Shown here: positions 17,886 to 25,403 of the stretch, piece by piece
Numbering within the stretch: position 1 is the first letter of the stretch
How the letters are laid out: each line of letters opens with the position of its first letter
IMG/VR virus record: IMGVR_UViG_3300030107_002139
Span: 7,905-42,557 of that record
Strand: one strand, 5' to 3'
Source: a virus
Length of the DNA stretch: 34,653 bases
Made by a program: the position numbers and the translations under genes
The notes under the pieces: generated by a model
The model's input: only the letters and a program-made list of their open reading frames with translations
Told to the model about the DNA's origin: nothing
Database searches by the model: none

Positions 17886-19629
17886 CAGGACCTCCGCCTT
17901 GACCTATTGCTCCTAAAACCTGTCCAATATCAACTGGTCCTTGACCTGGAAATTGTTGTTGTGGTTGTTGTTGCAATAACGCAGCTTCTTCTGGAGACAT
18001 CTCAGGCTCTTCTGGTGTATAAAACTTATCTAAAATTTCAGACATGTTCTGAGGATTTTTTCTTATTTCTATAGCAGCCATAGTTGCTTGTGGATTTCCT
18101 TGTGCAGCTTGTGCCATTAAAGATTCAAATAAAACAGTTTCAGCTTTTTCTTTATTAACTCTTTGTTGAATAACTGTAATGTTTTCTAACCCATCCATGT
18201 TTTCTTGTAATGTCTGAGTATCAATAATACCTTGCTGCTTCAACTGCAGCCCTGTTATTATCTTTTGCGGCTCATCGAACCCTGCCATTACTCCATAAAC
18301 TCTTCTTGTTTTATACATTTCAGATATATCTGTTTTAGGTGTATATGCTTCTTTGTATGCAGTGCCTCTGTGCATTCCTGCTATTGGTTTTCTTTTATTA
18401 GAAAACATTGTTTCATCATATTCAAGTCTTTTAGAATCTAATTCTTGTAATGCGTCTGCTAATACACCTTGATATTCTCTTACATGCAAAGATGCAGACT
18501 GACCTAATTCTTCTAATCCTCTACCAGTAACAAAACTGTTTGGAGATTGTCCATCATCTGATACTGGATAAGAAGCACCAAGTCTTAAATGTCTTTCTAA
18601 TCTATCTACTTGTTGAAATAATTGATAAGGAAGATTGTTAACAGGTTTATTAACTGAAGAACCTGGAGCTAAATAGTTTACAGCAAATCTACCTTTTCTG
18701 TATTTTCCTGATTCTATCTCACCAACAATATTGGTTTCTGTAAATACTGCATCTTCCATAGCAATAGTTCCAAGAATATTAATTTTTGCCATGTTAGCCA
18801 TAAGGCCTGTAATGTGTTGAAACTGACTTTGAAGTTGGTCAAAAGAATATCGTTTAGCAACAACAAAACAAGGTCCTGACTTAAGTGGGTTTTCCATAAA
18901 ATCTATTGTTTTTTTATTTTCAGGAAGATATACATAAGTTCCATCTTCATTCATGTACTCAACAACTAATTTTCCTTTACCTGATGAGTTAGCCCAGTTT
19001 TCAGAATTTTCACCAAAAGATACATTTGCTAATGGGTCTTCGCTTTCTTCAGTTGAATATATCCATTTTTTAGCTTCAGGGTATTGTTGAACTAACATAT
19101 CATGTGGAACTCTTTGTATTATTGCAAGTTCTTGAGGTTGTTGGTCATTTCCAAAAACACCTGGGTAACATTGAAAAGGGTCTCTTAACTGAGCATAAGG
19201 ATAAGGGTTTCCATCTTTATCTTTTTTATGTTTAATTACCCATACAACAAATCCATAACCAGGTAGCCATCTACCTACTTGTGGTAATTGTCTGTCTAAT
19301 TTTTGAAAACCATCATAAGCAGTTACAATTCTTTCTAGCTTTTCTGCTTTCTTTCTAGCTCTATCAGAATCTTTATCATTAATAATATCAATTTTTAAAT
19401 CTGGACTTCTTCCTAGTTTTTGTGAAAATCTTTCTAAAGCAGTTAAAAACAAGTTAGGTGCAGGAAGTTCATGGTATTCTATATTGACACCTTTTCCAAG
19501 CAAAGCAGTAACTGCGTCTGCTCCACCATTCATAATATCTCTAATTCTTGCTTTATCTACAAGCTGTTCTTTATTGATGTTTCTAAGATAATTTATTCTC
19601 TTATACAGTTCATCGTTATTTAAAGGCAC
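17875..19629 (-). CDS. Portal protein
   Basis: A 584-aa protein expected to form the dodecameric ring at the head vertex through which DNA is packaged and ejected. The overall pattern is that of phage portals: a helical N-terminus, a central beta-rich region with ITGLMANMAKINILGTIAMED (about 275-295), LGASYPVSDDGQSPNSF as a connector segment, and a long helical region from about 380 to 430. The C-terminus is Gln/Pro/Gly-rich and ends GGGPGGG. It directly follows the terminase gene, which is the standard order. The exact portal subfamily is not clear from reading. Confidence 0.8.
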   Translation of the reverse strand: MPLNNDELYKRINYLRNINKEQLVDKARIRDIMNGGADAVTALLGKGVNIEYHELPAPNLFLTALERFSQKLGRSPDLKIDIINDKDSDRARKKAEKLERIVTAYDGFQKLDRQLPQVGRWLPGYGFVVWVIKHKKDKDGNPYPYAQLRDPFQCYPGVFGNDQQPQELAIIQRVPHDMLVQQYPEAKKWIYSTEESEDPLANVSFGENSENWANSSGKGKLVVEYMNEDGTYVYLPENKKTIDFMENPLKSGPCFVVAKRYSFDQLQSQFQHITGLMANMAKINILGTIAMEDAVFTETNIVGEIESGKYRKGRFAVNYLAPGSSVNKPVNNLPYQLFQQVDRLERHLRLGASYPVSDDGQSPNSFVTGRGLEELGQSASLHVREYQGVLADALQELDSKRLEYDETMFSNKRKPIAGMHRGTAYKEAYTPKTDISEMYKTRRVYGVMAGFDEPQKIITGLQLKQQGIIDTQTLQENMDGLENITVIQQRVNKEKAETVLFESLMAQAAQGNPQATMAAIEIRKNPQNMSEILDKFYTPEEPEMSPEEAALLQQQPQQQFPGQGPVDIGQVLGAIGQGGGPGGG

Positions 19630-19630
19630 T

Positions 19631-21553
19631 TTATCTCCATGTATCTATATCCATACTACTAGGTTCATAGTTTGAAAAGCTAGGGTTATAATCATGCCCT
19701 AGTTCTGCAAACCGTTCCTTTTGCATTCTTCTAATTGACCTCATAGGAAACCAACTAGCCATTACAATATCAGTTTTAGTACCTACAGATTTACTCTTAT
19801 TTCGAGCAGAACTGAAATACACTAACTGACTTGTATATAAGTTTACCTTTTCTTGAGCTTCAAGACTAAGATATGGCAAATTTATTTTCTTTTCTTGGAA
19901 CATAGGCCTTATAGCCGTCACACCAAAAATAGGGTCAAACTTTTGATTCCTAGTTTCATGTCCTTCCAAAAACACACCATGAGATGATGTAAACTCTCTA
20001 ATAGAAACATCCTGCCTAATAGCTTTTTGAAAACCGTTTTCTTCAATTACCCAGTGACTACAATTATATTTTTTCCACCAATCTTTAATAACTTCTAATG
20101 CTTGAGGTATTCCTCCGCCTAAAGAGTTGTTCATATCAATCATGTATAATTTTGAAGTTTCTACATCAAAACCCCAAAGAAATGCTGCTTGATACCCTGT
20201 AGAAGCAGGGTCTAATCCTGCAATAAGCCTTACTCCTCTAGGTATGTGACCAATATCTCTTTTTTGGTCTCGACATTCTTCTATCTCTTCTCGTTTAAAC
20301 AAAGCAAGTCCATCAGGCATAGCAACATTAAGATAAACCATTTCGTATATAGCTCTACCACCTGTAGTTTCTGCAGCTCTTTTTCTATCCATTAACCATC
20401 TATAAGTTCTTTTAGAACCCCACAACATACATTCTTCATGTTCGTTTTCATTCCAATCAGGTAAAGTACATGAAACATCATGTGCTTCTTCTACAATAGT
20501 TTTCCAAGATTCATTCTCTAAAAGATGTGAATATAAATCGTCATAGTGCTGTCTTGAACCAATAACTACCATAGCTGTATGTTCCTCTTTTCTTGATGAA
20601 AGAGTTGTAGTCCACCAGTTTCTTGTATTTTCTCTTGTTGATGGTTGCATAGTAGAACTGTGGTCTTCAATGTCATCTGCAATAATTATGTCACAGTCTC
20701 TTGATAGAATTTTACCACCTCTACCTATACCTACCATTGTTGGAGATTTAATACCAGTTACTGTTCGTGTACCTACAGTAAATCCACCTTGCGACCATGC
20801 CTTACCTGTTCTGCTAGTTGGTTTAAATTTAGGGCCTGGTCCACATATCTCTTCTATTAATAATTCATTATTTTCTAGTTGGTCAATAACTGAGTTAACT
20901 GCATTTTTAGATATGTCTTCGTTACCACCTACCCATAAAATTCTTATGTTAGGATTCTTGCATATAAGCCATATAACAAAATGAATTAACAAATCAGTTT
21001 TACCATGTCTAGGTGGAGACAATATCATTTGTTGTTCACCTTTTTCTATAGCTTCTAAAATTGAATTAATCCACTTGATATGAAATTCTGGTGTTTCGTA
21101 TGCTTCACCTGTTTCTGTTTGAAAATACCTATCTCTAAAATCAGAAAACTCTTCTAATGTTTTTTCAGCAACCTGCGGTAAAGACCATTTTTCTGCAGCT
21201 TCTTTTGTTTGTAGGTCTTCCATGTAAGCAGCAAAAGCCATTGAGACAGCCCCAACAGTTGTACCAAGTATTTCAGCAACACCAGATAAAGTATTCTTTT
21301 TGTTTTTAATTTCTTCTGCTAAACCAGATTCAACAATATCGTTATATACTTTTCCTCTTCTGGATTGAACATTTGTTTTTTGAGAAGGAATTTCTAATTT
21401 ATCATCTTCTTGTGTCCATTCAATTCCTGCTTTTTTTGCTCTCTTTTTTTGCATTGCAATTCTGTTAGCACATCTAGTACTACAAAATTTTGAACGACCT
21501 TTAGGTAATGGTCTGTGACATCCTCCTGCGTAACACAGTTTTTTTTCTTTCAT
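19631..21553 (-). CDS. terL: Terminase large subunit with N-terminal zinc finger and helix-turn-helix
   Basis: A 640-aa ATP-driven DNA packaging motor and nuclease. Residues 7-28 have Cys7, Cys12, Cys24 and Cys28, a probable zinc finger. Residues about 89-110 (LSGVAEILGTTVGAVSMAF) look like a helix-turn-helix. The ATPase follows: Walker A SPPRHGKTD with Gly184-Lys185-Thr186 and Walker B IIIADD with Asp293-Asp294. The nuclease domain begins with GLDPAST (Asp448), then HWVIEENGFQK and DIVMASWFP. No separate small terminase gene is seen nearby, so the N-terminal DNA-binding region may take over that job; this is inference. The ATG overlaps the stop codon of the thermonuclease gene. Confidence 0.9.
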   Translation of the reverse strand: MKEKKLCYAGGCHRPLPKGRSKFCSTRCANRIAMQKKRAKKAGIEWTQEDDKLEIPSQKTNVQSRRGKVYNDIVESGLAEEIKNKKNTLSGVAEILGTTVGAVSMAFAAYMEDLQTKEAAEKWSLPQVAEKTLEEFSDFRDRYFQTETGEAYETPEFHIKWINSILEAIEKGEQQMILSPPRHGKTDLLIHFVIWLICKNPNIRILWVGGNEDISKNAVNSVIDQLENNELLIEEICGPGPKFKPTSRTGKAWSQGGFTVGTRTVTGIKSPTMVGIGRGGKILSRDCDIIIADDIEDHSSTMQPSTRENTRNWWTTTLSSRKEEHTAMVVIGSRQHYDDLYSHLLENESWKTIVEEAHDVSCTLPDWNENEHEECMLWGSKRTYRWLMDRKRAAETTGGRAIYEMVYLNVAMPDGLALFKREEIEECRDQKRDIGHIPRGVRLIAGLDPASTGYQAAFLWGFDVETSKLYMIDMNNSLGGGIPQALEVIKDWWKKYNCSHWVIEENGFQKAIRQDVSIREFTSSHGVFLEGHETRNQKFDPIFGVTAIRPMFQEKKINLPYLSLEAQEKVNLYTSQLVYFSSARNKSKSVGTKTDIVMASWFPMRSIRRMQKERFAELGHDYNPSFSNYEPSSMDIDTWR

Positions 21554-21897
21554 CTTTTTCCACCGAAGTACTCCACTGCATGACCATTGTCTACCATTAA
21601 TTGATTTATATTTTTTCCGTTAATAAAAAACTCTCCTAGTATTCTTCCGAACTTACCTTTACCGTGTGATTTTAATTCAATAGGGTCTACTGCATCATAA
21701 AATTCTTTAGATAACCATTCTTTTGCAGCCAACCCTCTGACCTTCTCTTCTTTATCTCTTGTTCGTGATTCAGGAGCATTAATACCCATAAGTCGTACAC
21801 GACATTTATGCCACACATCAAAACCCAAATCAATTTTAACATCTACTGTGTCACCATCCACGACTTTGAGTATGTCCACTCCATAATAAAATTTCAT
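21550..21897 (-). CDS. Thermonuclease (staphylococcal nuclease family)
   Basis: A 115-aa protein that covers a compact SNase domain. It shows VVDGDTVDV (Asp14, Asp16, Asp19), the catalytic RLMGINAPES (Arg35, Glu43) and GKFGRIL (Arg85), all three expected catalytic positions, and a DNGHAVEYFGG C-terminus. The family is a calcium-dependent nuclease of DNA and RNA. There is no signal peptide, so it probably acts in the infected cell, for example in degrading host DNA or helping processing. It overlaps both neighbours by 4 bases, tying its expression to the terminase. Confidence 0.9.
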   Translation of the reverse strand: MKFYYGVDILKVVDGDTVDVKIDLGFDVWHKCRVRLMGINAPESRTRDKEEKVRGLAAKEWLSKEFYDAVDPIELKSHGKGKFGRILGEFFINGKNINQLMVDNGHAVEYFGGKR

Positions 21898-22082
21898 TCT
21901 ATTTTGTTGTTTTTATTCTTTTGCTTGGGTATCTTTTTTTCTTTCCGCTTTTTGTGTACGGCATCGTATCTCCTAATATGTTTATTGTAATTTACACAAC
22001 CAAGATTAACACACTTTTTAAATGTGCGGAAGAACTCTAGGGGTTTTCCACATGAACCACAATTTTTTATTAAGTTGTTCAT
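21894..22082 (-). CDS. Small zinc-ribbon protein, first gene of the leftward operon
   Basis: A 62-aa protein with four cysteines in the pattern C-x2-C ... C-x4-C (NCGSCGKPLEFFRTFKKCVNLGC), then a strongly basic tail (KKRKEKKIPKQKNKNNK). This fits a zinc-binding, nucleic-acid-binding protein. It is the promoter-proximal gene of the late operon and overlaps the thermonuclease gene. There is no ribosome site before the ATG, while a TATGAT lies 6 bases upstream, so a leaderless mRNA is possible. Confidence 0.75.
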   Translation of the reverse strand: MNNLIKNCGSCGKPLEFFRTFKKCVNLGCVNYNKHIRRYDAVHKKRKEKKIPKQKNKNNKIE

Positions 22083-22088
22083 TTTTTT

Positions 22089-22107
22089 ATCATACTAGAT
22101 GATTATA
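22089..22107 (-). promoter_or_regulatory. Promoter-like -10 elements for the leftward late operon
   Basis: On the minus strand there is a perfect TATAAT (22102-22107) and a TATGAT (22089-22094). The latter is 6 bases from the ATG at 22082, which would put transcription start at the start codon. No good -35 is visible. One of the two is probably the late promoter. Confidence 0.4.
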
Positions 22108-22116
22108 AAAAATCTT

Positions 22117-22260
22117 ACTCCGTGGAGCGGCAATCGTTAAGCAGAAAAAATGCCCTGACTAAGGTTGTGGCTAGTAGTAGGTGAGACTAATAAAGGAGTC
22201 AATTATGAGCTAATTGAACTATCTTTCCTAGCACAAGCCACTTCCTTTTGTCTACGGAGT
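22117..22260. ncRNA. Possible structured RNA: nested inverted repeats
   Basis: ACTCCGT (22117-22123) pairs with ACGGAGT (22254-22260). Inside, GTGGCT pairs with AGCCAC and CAATT with AATTG. Coding potential is absent. The transcribed strand is unclear; the minus-strand promoter-like element near 22380-22418 would transcribe through it. It could be an untranslated leader or a small RNA. Confidence 0.35.
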
Positions 22261-22379
22261 GCAAGTGCGAATTAAAAGTCTAAGACTTGAACCTACTTGC
22301 TCACCGTATCTATTTTCTTATTATTTAAAGAAAATGGTGTCAGTTCTTTTGTAGAAGTACTAACACTTTCAATATACAT

Positions 22380-22418
22380 ATACTCGAGTTATAAGTAGTA
22401 AAAAAATAATTTTTTTTT
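22380..22418 (-). promoter_or_regulatory. Duplicated element A: ATACTCGAGTTATA plus A/T tract
   Basis: A 14-base identity with 22654-22667 containing the palindrome ACTCGAGT. Both copies are followed on the plus strand by a long A run and then a T run. On the minus strand each copy reads as A/T tract, then TATAAC, a possible -10 with an UP-like upstream region. Bent DNA or a protein-binding repeat is the alternative. Confidence 0.45.
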
Positions 22419-22427
22419 AGAAAAACA

Positions 22428-22449
22428 AAAGCGGCATTCCTGCCGCTTT
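22428..22449 (-). terminator. Rho-independent terminator (minus strand)
   Basis: A perfect 9-bp GC-rich stem (AAAGCGGCA / TGCCGCTTT) with a TTCC loop. On the minus strand it is followed by TGTTTTT. It would end a leftward transcript about 200 bases long starting near duplicated element B. On the plus strand only three T follow, so it acts mainly leftward. Confidence 0.75.
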
Positions 22450-22650
22450 CTATACATTCCCTTAGTGGTTGGCCCCACTATCCGTCTGCATTCGGTGTTA
22501 CTTCCTAGCTTACACATTGCAATCTAAAAGTCACTCACAAAGCCAACAACTTGTGCCTCGGTCAAAATTGGTTTATCAACCATTCTCAATCCTTTGTACA
22601 AAGCTACTCAGCGTTTATTCTACCGCTTAAAATGTACTTCTATAAATATA
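22450..22650 (-). ncRNA. Candidate leftward small transcript between element B and the terminator
   Basis: This is bounded by the promoter-like element at 22654-22693 and the terminator at 22428-22449. Its only notable reading frame is a 19-codon ORF (MVDKPILTEAQVVGFVSDF) preceded by AAAGGA 7 bases upstream, so it may be a small RNA with or without a peptide. The evidence is the arrangement only. Confidence 0.35.
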
Positions 22651-22653
22651 TAC

Positions 22654-22693
22654 ATACTCGAGTTATAGCTGGTGTAAAAAAAATTTTTTTTTT
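22654..22693 (-). promoter_or_regulatory. Duplicated element B: ATACTCGAGTTATA plus A/T tract
   Basis: The second copy of the 14-base sequence seen at 22380, again followed by an A run and a T run of about ten bases each. As in copy A, the minus strand offers TATAAC downstream of the tract. Confidence 0.45.
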
Positions 22694-22869
22694 GAGAATC
22701 TTGTCTAGGTAGGGGTAGCTGTTGCCAGTCACCCCTAAAGAAAAGTTATGGTACTCCGAAGAGTTTACAAAGGGCTGTAAAACTTTCCTTCTCCTAGTAC
22801 AAACAAACAAACAATCCTGGAGGACTGTATGAAAATGGGTTGAACCCATCATCCTTAATATTAACATAC

Positions 22870-22941
22870 TATATTTATATAGGGGTCTTATTTGTGAGAG
22901 TTTCCTCCTTTCGCTCACACCCTGTCAAGGCCCCCATTTTT
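22870..22941 (+). ncRNA. Candidate small RNA with an anti-Shine-Dalgarno loop and terminator
   Basis: A TATATT -10 (22870-22875) would start transcription near G22882. GGGGTCTT (22882-22889) pairs with AAGGCCCC (22927-22934), followed by ATTTTT, forming a terminator-like closing stem. Inside, GTGAG (22894-22898) pairs with CTCAC (22914-22918), and the 15-base loop contains CCTCCTTTC (22904-22912), the same as the anti-Shine-Dalgarno 3' end of many bacterial 16S rRNAs. The RNA could bind ribosome sites of mRNAs. Expression is unproven. Confidence 0.45.
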
Positions 22942-23184
22942 CTAAAATTTTGTCTTAGTATATTTGTATGCTAGGCTACAAGAAGAAACAAATATTTATA
23001 CCTAGTAAGGACAAACAGGTAAAGAGGACATCAGGCGTACAAAAGCTACTGATACTTAGAGTATAAAGGCGAAACACAAAGGTAGTACCCAAGAAGTTCA
23101 GGAAGAGTATAAATCAAGCCTAACCTGCATTAATAGCCTGTTATATACAAAAAGACTCCCTCTCAAAAGAAAGTATATAATACA

Positions 23185-23285
23185 TACTATATATAGTAGG
23201 TACAGGGTACTTAACTATATGTTGTACCACTACATGTAGTACCCCTTTAACAGCATATCTTTAAGGGATTAACAACGAAGTTGTT
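23185..23285. repeat. Cluster of palindromes, possible origin or control site
   Basis: TACTATATATAGTA (23185-23198) and ACTACATGTAGT (23229-23240) are perfect palindromes. GGGTACT (23205-23211) pairs with AGTACCC (23238-23244), GGTAC (23199-23203) with GTACC (23224-23228), and AACAAC with GTTGTT (23271-23285). Five inverted repeats in about 100 bases of noncoding DNA is unusual. Replication origin or regulator binding are both possible. Confidence 0.5.
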
Positions 23286-23526
23286 GGCCCCTCACATTTA
23301 ACCCTACCCATATTTAATCATGGTTTAAACAAGTATTAATTACCTTTCATTACTTAAGAATCTGTAGAAATATAAGCCTACCTACTACCAAATAAATACA
23401 TTATGAAAACATATGTACCTTTTTTTAAATTCTTCTGGGGAGGTATACGAGGTTTAAACTCCTAAACAATAAACTAAAGAACTTCAACCAATAAAGACTG
23501 GGAAAAAAAATAAAAAGAAATACCCT

Positions 23527-23551
23527 GTTTAAACTAAATATGTGTTAGGCT
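23527..23551 (+). promoter_or_regulatory. Early promoter with extended -10 and GTTTAAAC operator-like site
   Basis: The extended -10 TGTTAGGCT (23543-23551) lies about 36 bases before the first early gene. GTTTAAAC (23527-23534) occupies the space between -35 and -10. The layout is nearly repeated at 25413-25435, which supports a real promoter family. Confidence 0.6.
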
Positions 23552-23586
23552 TGTATTACAAAACAAGCAAGATTGGAGAAATCAAA

Positions 23587-23919
23587 ATGACTAAAGCATA
23601 TAAAGTAACTAGAACAATGACTCAGGAATTTATTTCCTTCGGCAAAAATAAGCAGGAGGCAATAGAAAATTCCTACAACTATGACTATATAGACATGAAA
23701 TTCTTAGCTACAGAAAGCATGGCTCAGGGTGATATAAAAGGAGGAAGTTCTAAAGCTCAGGTTATAAATGATGTTGTAATTATTAAAGCAGATTACAGAG
23801 AAATGGATGATATTACAGAACTTGTTGAGAAAGGTGCAAACATTCTCATAGAAGACTGGGAAGGTAACTTAAAGACTTTAGAAAACTTTAAGAAAGCAAA
23901 CAACATAGAAGAGGAGTAA
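23587..23919 (+). CDS. Early protein, 110 aa, unknown function
   Basis: The frame is open from 23542, but TTGGAGAA 7 bases before the ATG at 23587 fixes the start (MTKAYKVTRTMTQEF). The product is acidic and soluble, with an alternating strand/helix look and an acidic C-terminus (NNIEEE). It is the first gene after the early promoter, a position often used for host-takeover proteins, but no motif is recognised. Two small hairpins (23928-23951 and 23955-23967) follow the stop codon. Confidence 0.75.
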   Translation: MTKAYKVTRTMTQEFISFGKNKQEAIENSYNYDYIDMKFLATESMAQGDIKGGSSKAQVINDVVIIKADYREMDDITELVEKGANILIEDWEGNLKTLENFKKANNIEEE

Positions 23920-23927
23920 ATCTCTCG

Positions 23928-23967
23928 GAAGATATTCAAAAGGGTATCTTCTAGGAGCTTTAAGCTC
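23928..23967 (+). repeat. Two intercistronic hairpins
   Basis: GAAGATA (23928-23934) pairs with TATCTTC (23945-23951), and GAGCT with AGCTC follows at once. There is no T-run, so they may be mRNA-processing or attenuation elements between the first two early genes. Confidence 0.4.
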
Positions 23968-23997
23968 AACAAACAAACAATGGAAATGGAGAAGAAA

Positions 23998-24903
23998 ATG
24001 ATACAAACTAAGGAAAAGATTCAGCCGCAGCTCCCAGCAAAAACTGGGTTAAGTTGGCCGAATGTTAACTGGATAATTGAAGACATTGAAAAGAATGTAG
24101 GAAAATCAGAAAAGAAAGCAGAAAAATATCTTGAAGATTTTGCTAAGTTCTGCATAGATTATGCAGTTGCATCTGGTATAGGAACAGCTGAGAATCTAGG
24201 AGCAGGAGTTCAGATTCATATTTCAGATACTATTGGTAGAAAAAGAGTTACTAACAATAAATCTGGAAATCATGCAATCGGAATTTGTTATCCTAAAAGC
24301 TGGTCAGAAGGTCAAGCAAGAGTAATAGAAGTAGATAGAACTTTAAAAGATACTTTAAGAGTTCTTGATGTTGTAGCCCATGAAGTATGTCATGCAGTTC
24401 TCCCAGAGACTACAGGGCATTATGGGAAATTTGTTACTCTTACTAAGAAGGTGTTTAAACTGGGAGGAATACCTACTGCTACACTTCCTACTCCTGATTT
24501 TTTGATGCTAATTAAAGGTTGGCTTGAAAATAATGGAACTTATCCGCATGTTGCTTATAATGACCATTCACAAAAACAAACTACAAGAATGATTAAATTG
24601 GCTTGTAATAATTCTTTTTGTGCAGGGTCAACTGATGCGAGTAAAAAGCAAGACCTAGGAACTATATTCAGAATGTCATCTGTGATTGTTTTGAATAATT
24701 CAGAACTACAGAGAGATGAATATGGAGAAGTTATTCAGAAAGATGTCTCTATTTACGATAAGAATGGAGAGATTAAGGGAGATTATAAATATATAGATTA
24801 TTATAAAACATCTATAACCTGCCCAGTCTGTCAAGGGCCGAGCAGCGTATGGTCTCAATTACCAGTAAACCATGATACAGGAGCAACTTATCTATATCAG
24901 TAG
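23998..24903 (+). CDS. SprT-like zinc metalloprotease
   Basis: A 301-aa protein from the ATG at 23998, chosen because GGAGAAG lies 6 bases upstream; ATGs at 23980 and 23986 are possible but have no ribosome site. Residues 128-132 form HEVCH, the HExxH zinc site, with GHYGKF (His141) as the third ligand, the layout of SprT/Spartan-like proteases. A C-terminal zinc ribbon follows, with Cys203, Cys208, Cys275 and Cys278 (CPVC). The known family degrades DNA-bound proteins or acts as a nucleoprotein factor; the phage target is unknown. It lies in the early module between small unknown genes. The following hairpin at 24912-24936 carries a GTTTAAAC site at its apex. Confidence 0.8.
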   Translation: MIQTKEKIQPQLPAKTGLSWPNVNWIIEDIEKNVGKSEKKAEKYLEDFAKFCIDYAVASGIGTAENLGAGVQIHISDTIGRKRVTNNKSGNHAIGICYPKSWSEGQARVIEVDRTLKDTLRVLDVVAHEVCHAVLPETTGHYGKFVTLTKKVFKLGGIPTATLPTPDFLMLIKGWLENNGTYPHVAYNDHSQKQTTRMIKLACNNSFCAGSTDASKKQDLGTIFRMSSVIVLNNSELQRDEYGEVIQKDVSIYDKNGEIKGDYKYIDYYKTSITCPVCQGPSSVWSQLPVNHDTGATYLYQ

Positions 24904-24911
24904 ATATTATA

Positions 24912-24936
24912 GAGGTCTTGTTTAAACCGAGACCTC
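24912..24936 (+). terminator. Hairpin with GTTTAAAC at its apex
   Basis: GAGGTCT (24912-24918) pairs with AGACCTC (24930-24936), and GTTTAAAC (24920-24927) forms the top, giving an almost continuous stem. It begins 8 bases after the protease stop codon. The downstream sequence AATAATATTT is not a strict T-run, so it is a terminator or an RNA/DNA-binding site. Confidence 0.55.
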
Positions 24937-24988
24937 AATAATATTTATAAAAGTTATAAATATTAAAAGTACTAGGAGGTACAAACAA

Positions 24989-25399
24989 ATGAAAGATAAA
25001 TATGAAAATAAATTAGAGGAGCAAATCGATTGGCTAACTGAAAGAGAGTCAGTCGAGTATGCAAAAGAACTTGCTGACTTATGTTCTACTCTATTGGCTA
25101 GAGCTAACATGATAAAAACTAAAATTAGTAATGAAAAAATGTTAGGCAAACACCCATTAACTAGAAAAGAATCTAAAGAATGGTTTGCAGGAGAAATCGT
25201 AAGCGATGTTACAATCTCAGGATTTGGAGCATTTAAAAGTGTTTCAACTGCTCAGGCCAGAGTTGACGCTCTTGCGGATATGATGCAATATATCGATTGG
25301 TATATGTACACCGAAGGGCAAGACAATCTTAAAATAAAATTTGAGATTAAGGAAACTATAAGCACTATAAGTAAGAACTTAAAGAAAGAAAAAGTATAA
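24989..25399 (+). CDS. Early protein, 136 aa, helical, unknown function
   Basis: An ATG with AGGAGG 10 bases upstream, separated by the AC-rich spacer TACAAACAA. The N-terminal half is helical and charged (for example LEEQIDWLTERESVEYAKELADL). The middle contains VTISGFGAFKSVSTAQARVDALADMMQYIDWYM, and the C-terminus is lysine-rich. There is no membrane segment. The family is not recognised. It has its own intercistronic region, so it may be independently transcribed; a TATAAAT at about 24953 is a possible -10. Confidence 0.7.
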   Translation: MKDKYENKLEEQIDWLTERESVEYAKELADLCSTLLARANMIKTKISNEKMLGKHPLTRKESKEWFAGEIVSDVTISGFGAFKSVSTAQARVDALADMMQYIDWYMYTEGQDNLKIKFEIKETISTISKNLKKEKV

Positions 25400-25403
25400 T
25401 TAA

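Larger units (their letters stand above)
22083..23586. other. Divergent intergenic control region (about 1.5 kb)
   Basis: This is the only long gap in the window, between the leftward structural operon and the rightward early genes. It contains no convincing protein gene, but is dense in inverted repeats, A/T tracts, promoter-like elements and one strong terminator (listed separately). Three GTTTAAAC palindromes lie in its last 270 bases. Position and content suggest the main transcription switch and perhaps the replication origin; no iteron array is obvious. Confidence 0.7.

Noticed and set aside
22284-22305. tRNA gene on the minus strand (GGTTCAAGTC resembles a T-loop); the same idea for 26862-26883
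   Set aside because: The bases on the two sides of the loop do not pair as a T-stem, and no acceptor, D or anticodon arms could be built around either copy.
22640-22918. 92-codon minus-strand ORF with GTG start in the divergent region
   Set aside because: It runs across the A/T tract, the duplicated element and the candidate small RNA; its composition is unlike the neighbouring genes, and the only purine-rich site lies inside rather than before it.
23185-23285. CRISPR array
   Set aside because: The repeats are inverted and of different sequence, with no direct repeat-spacer periodicity.
23998-24903. Start of the SprT-like gene at 23980
   Set aside because: The ATGs at 23980 and 23986 lack a ribosome site, while GGAGAAG lies 6 bases before the ATG at 23998.
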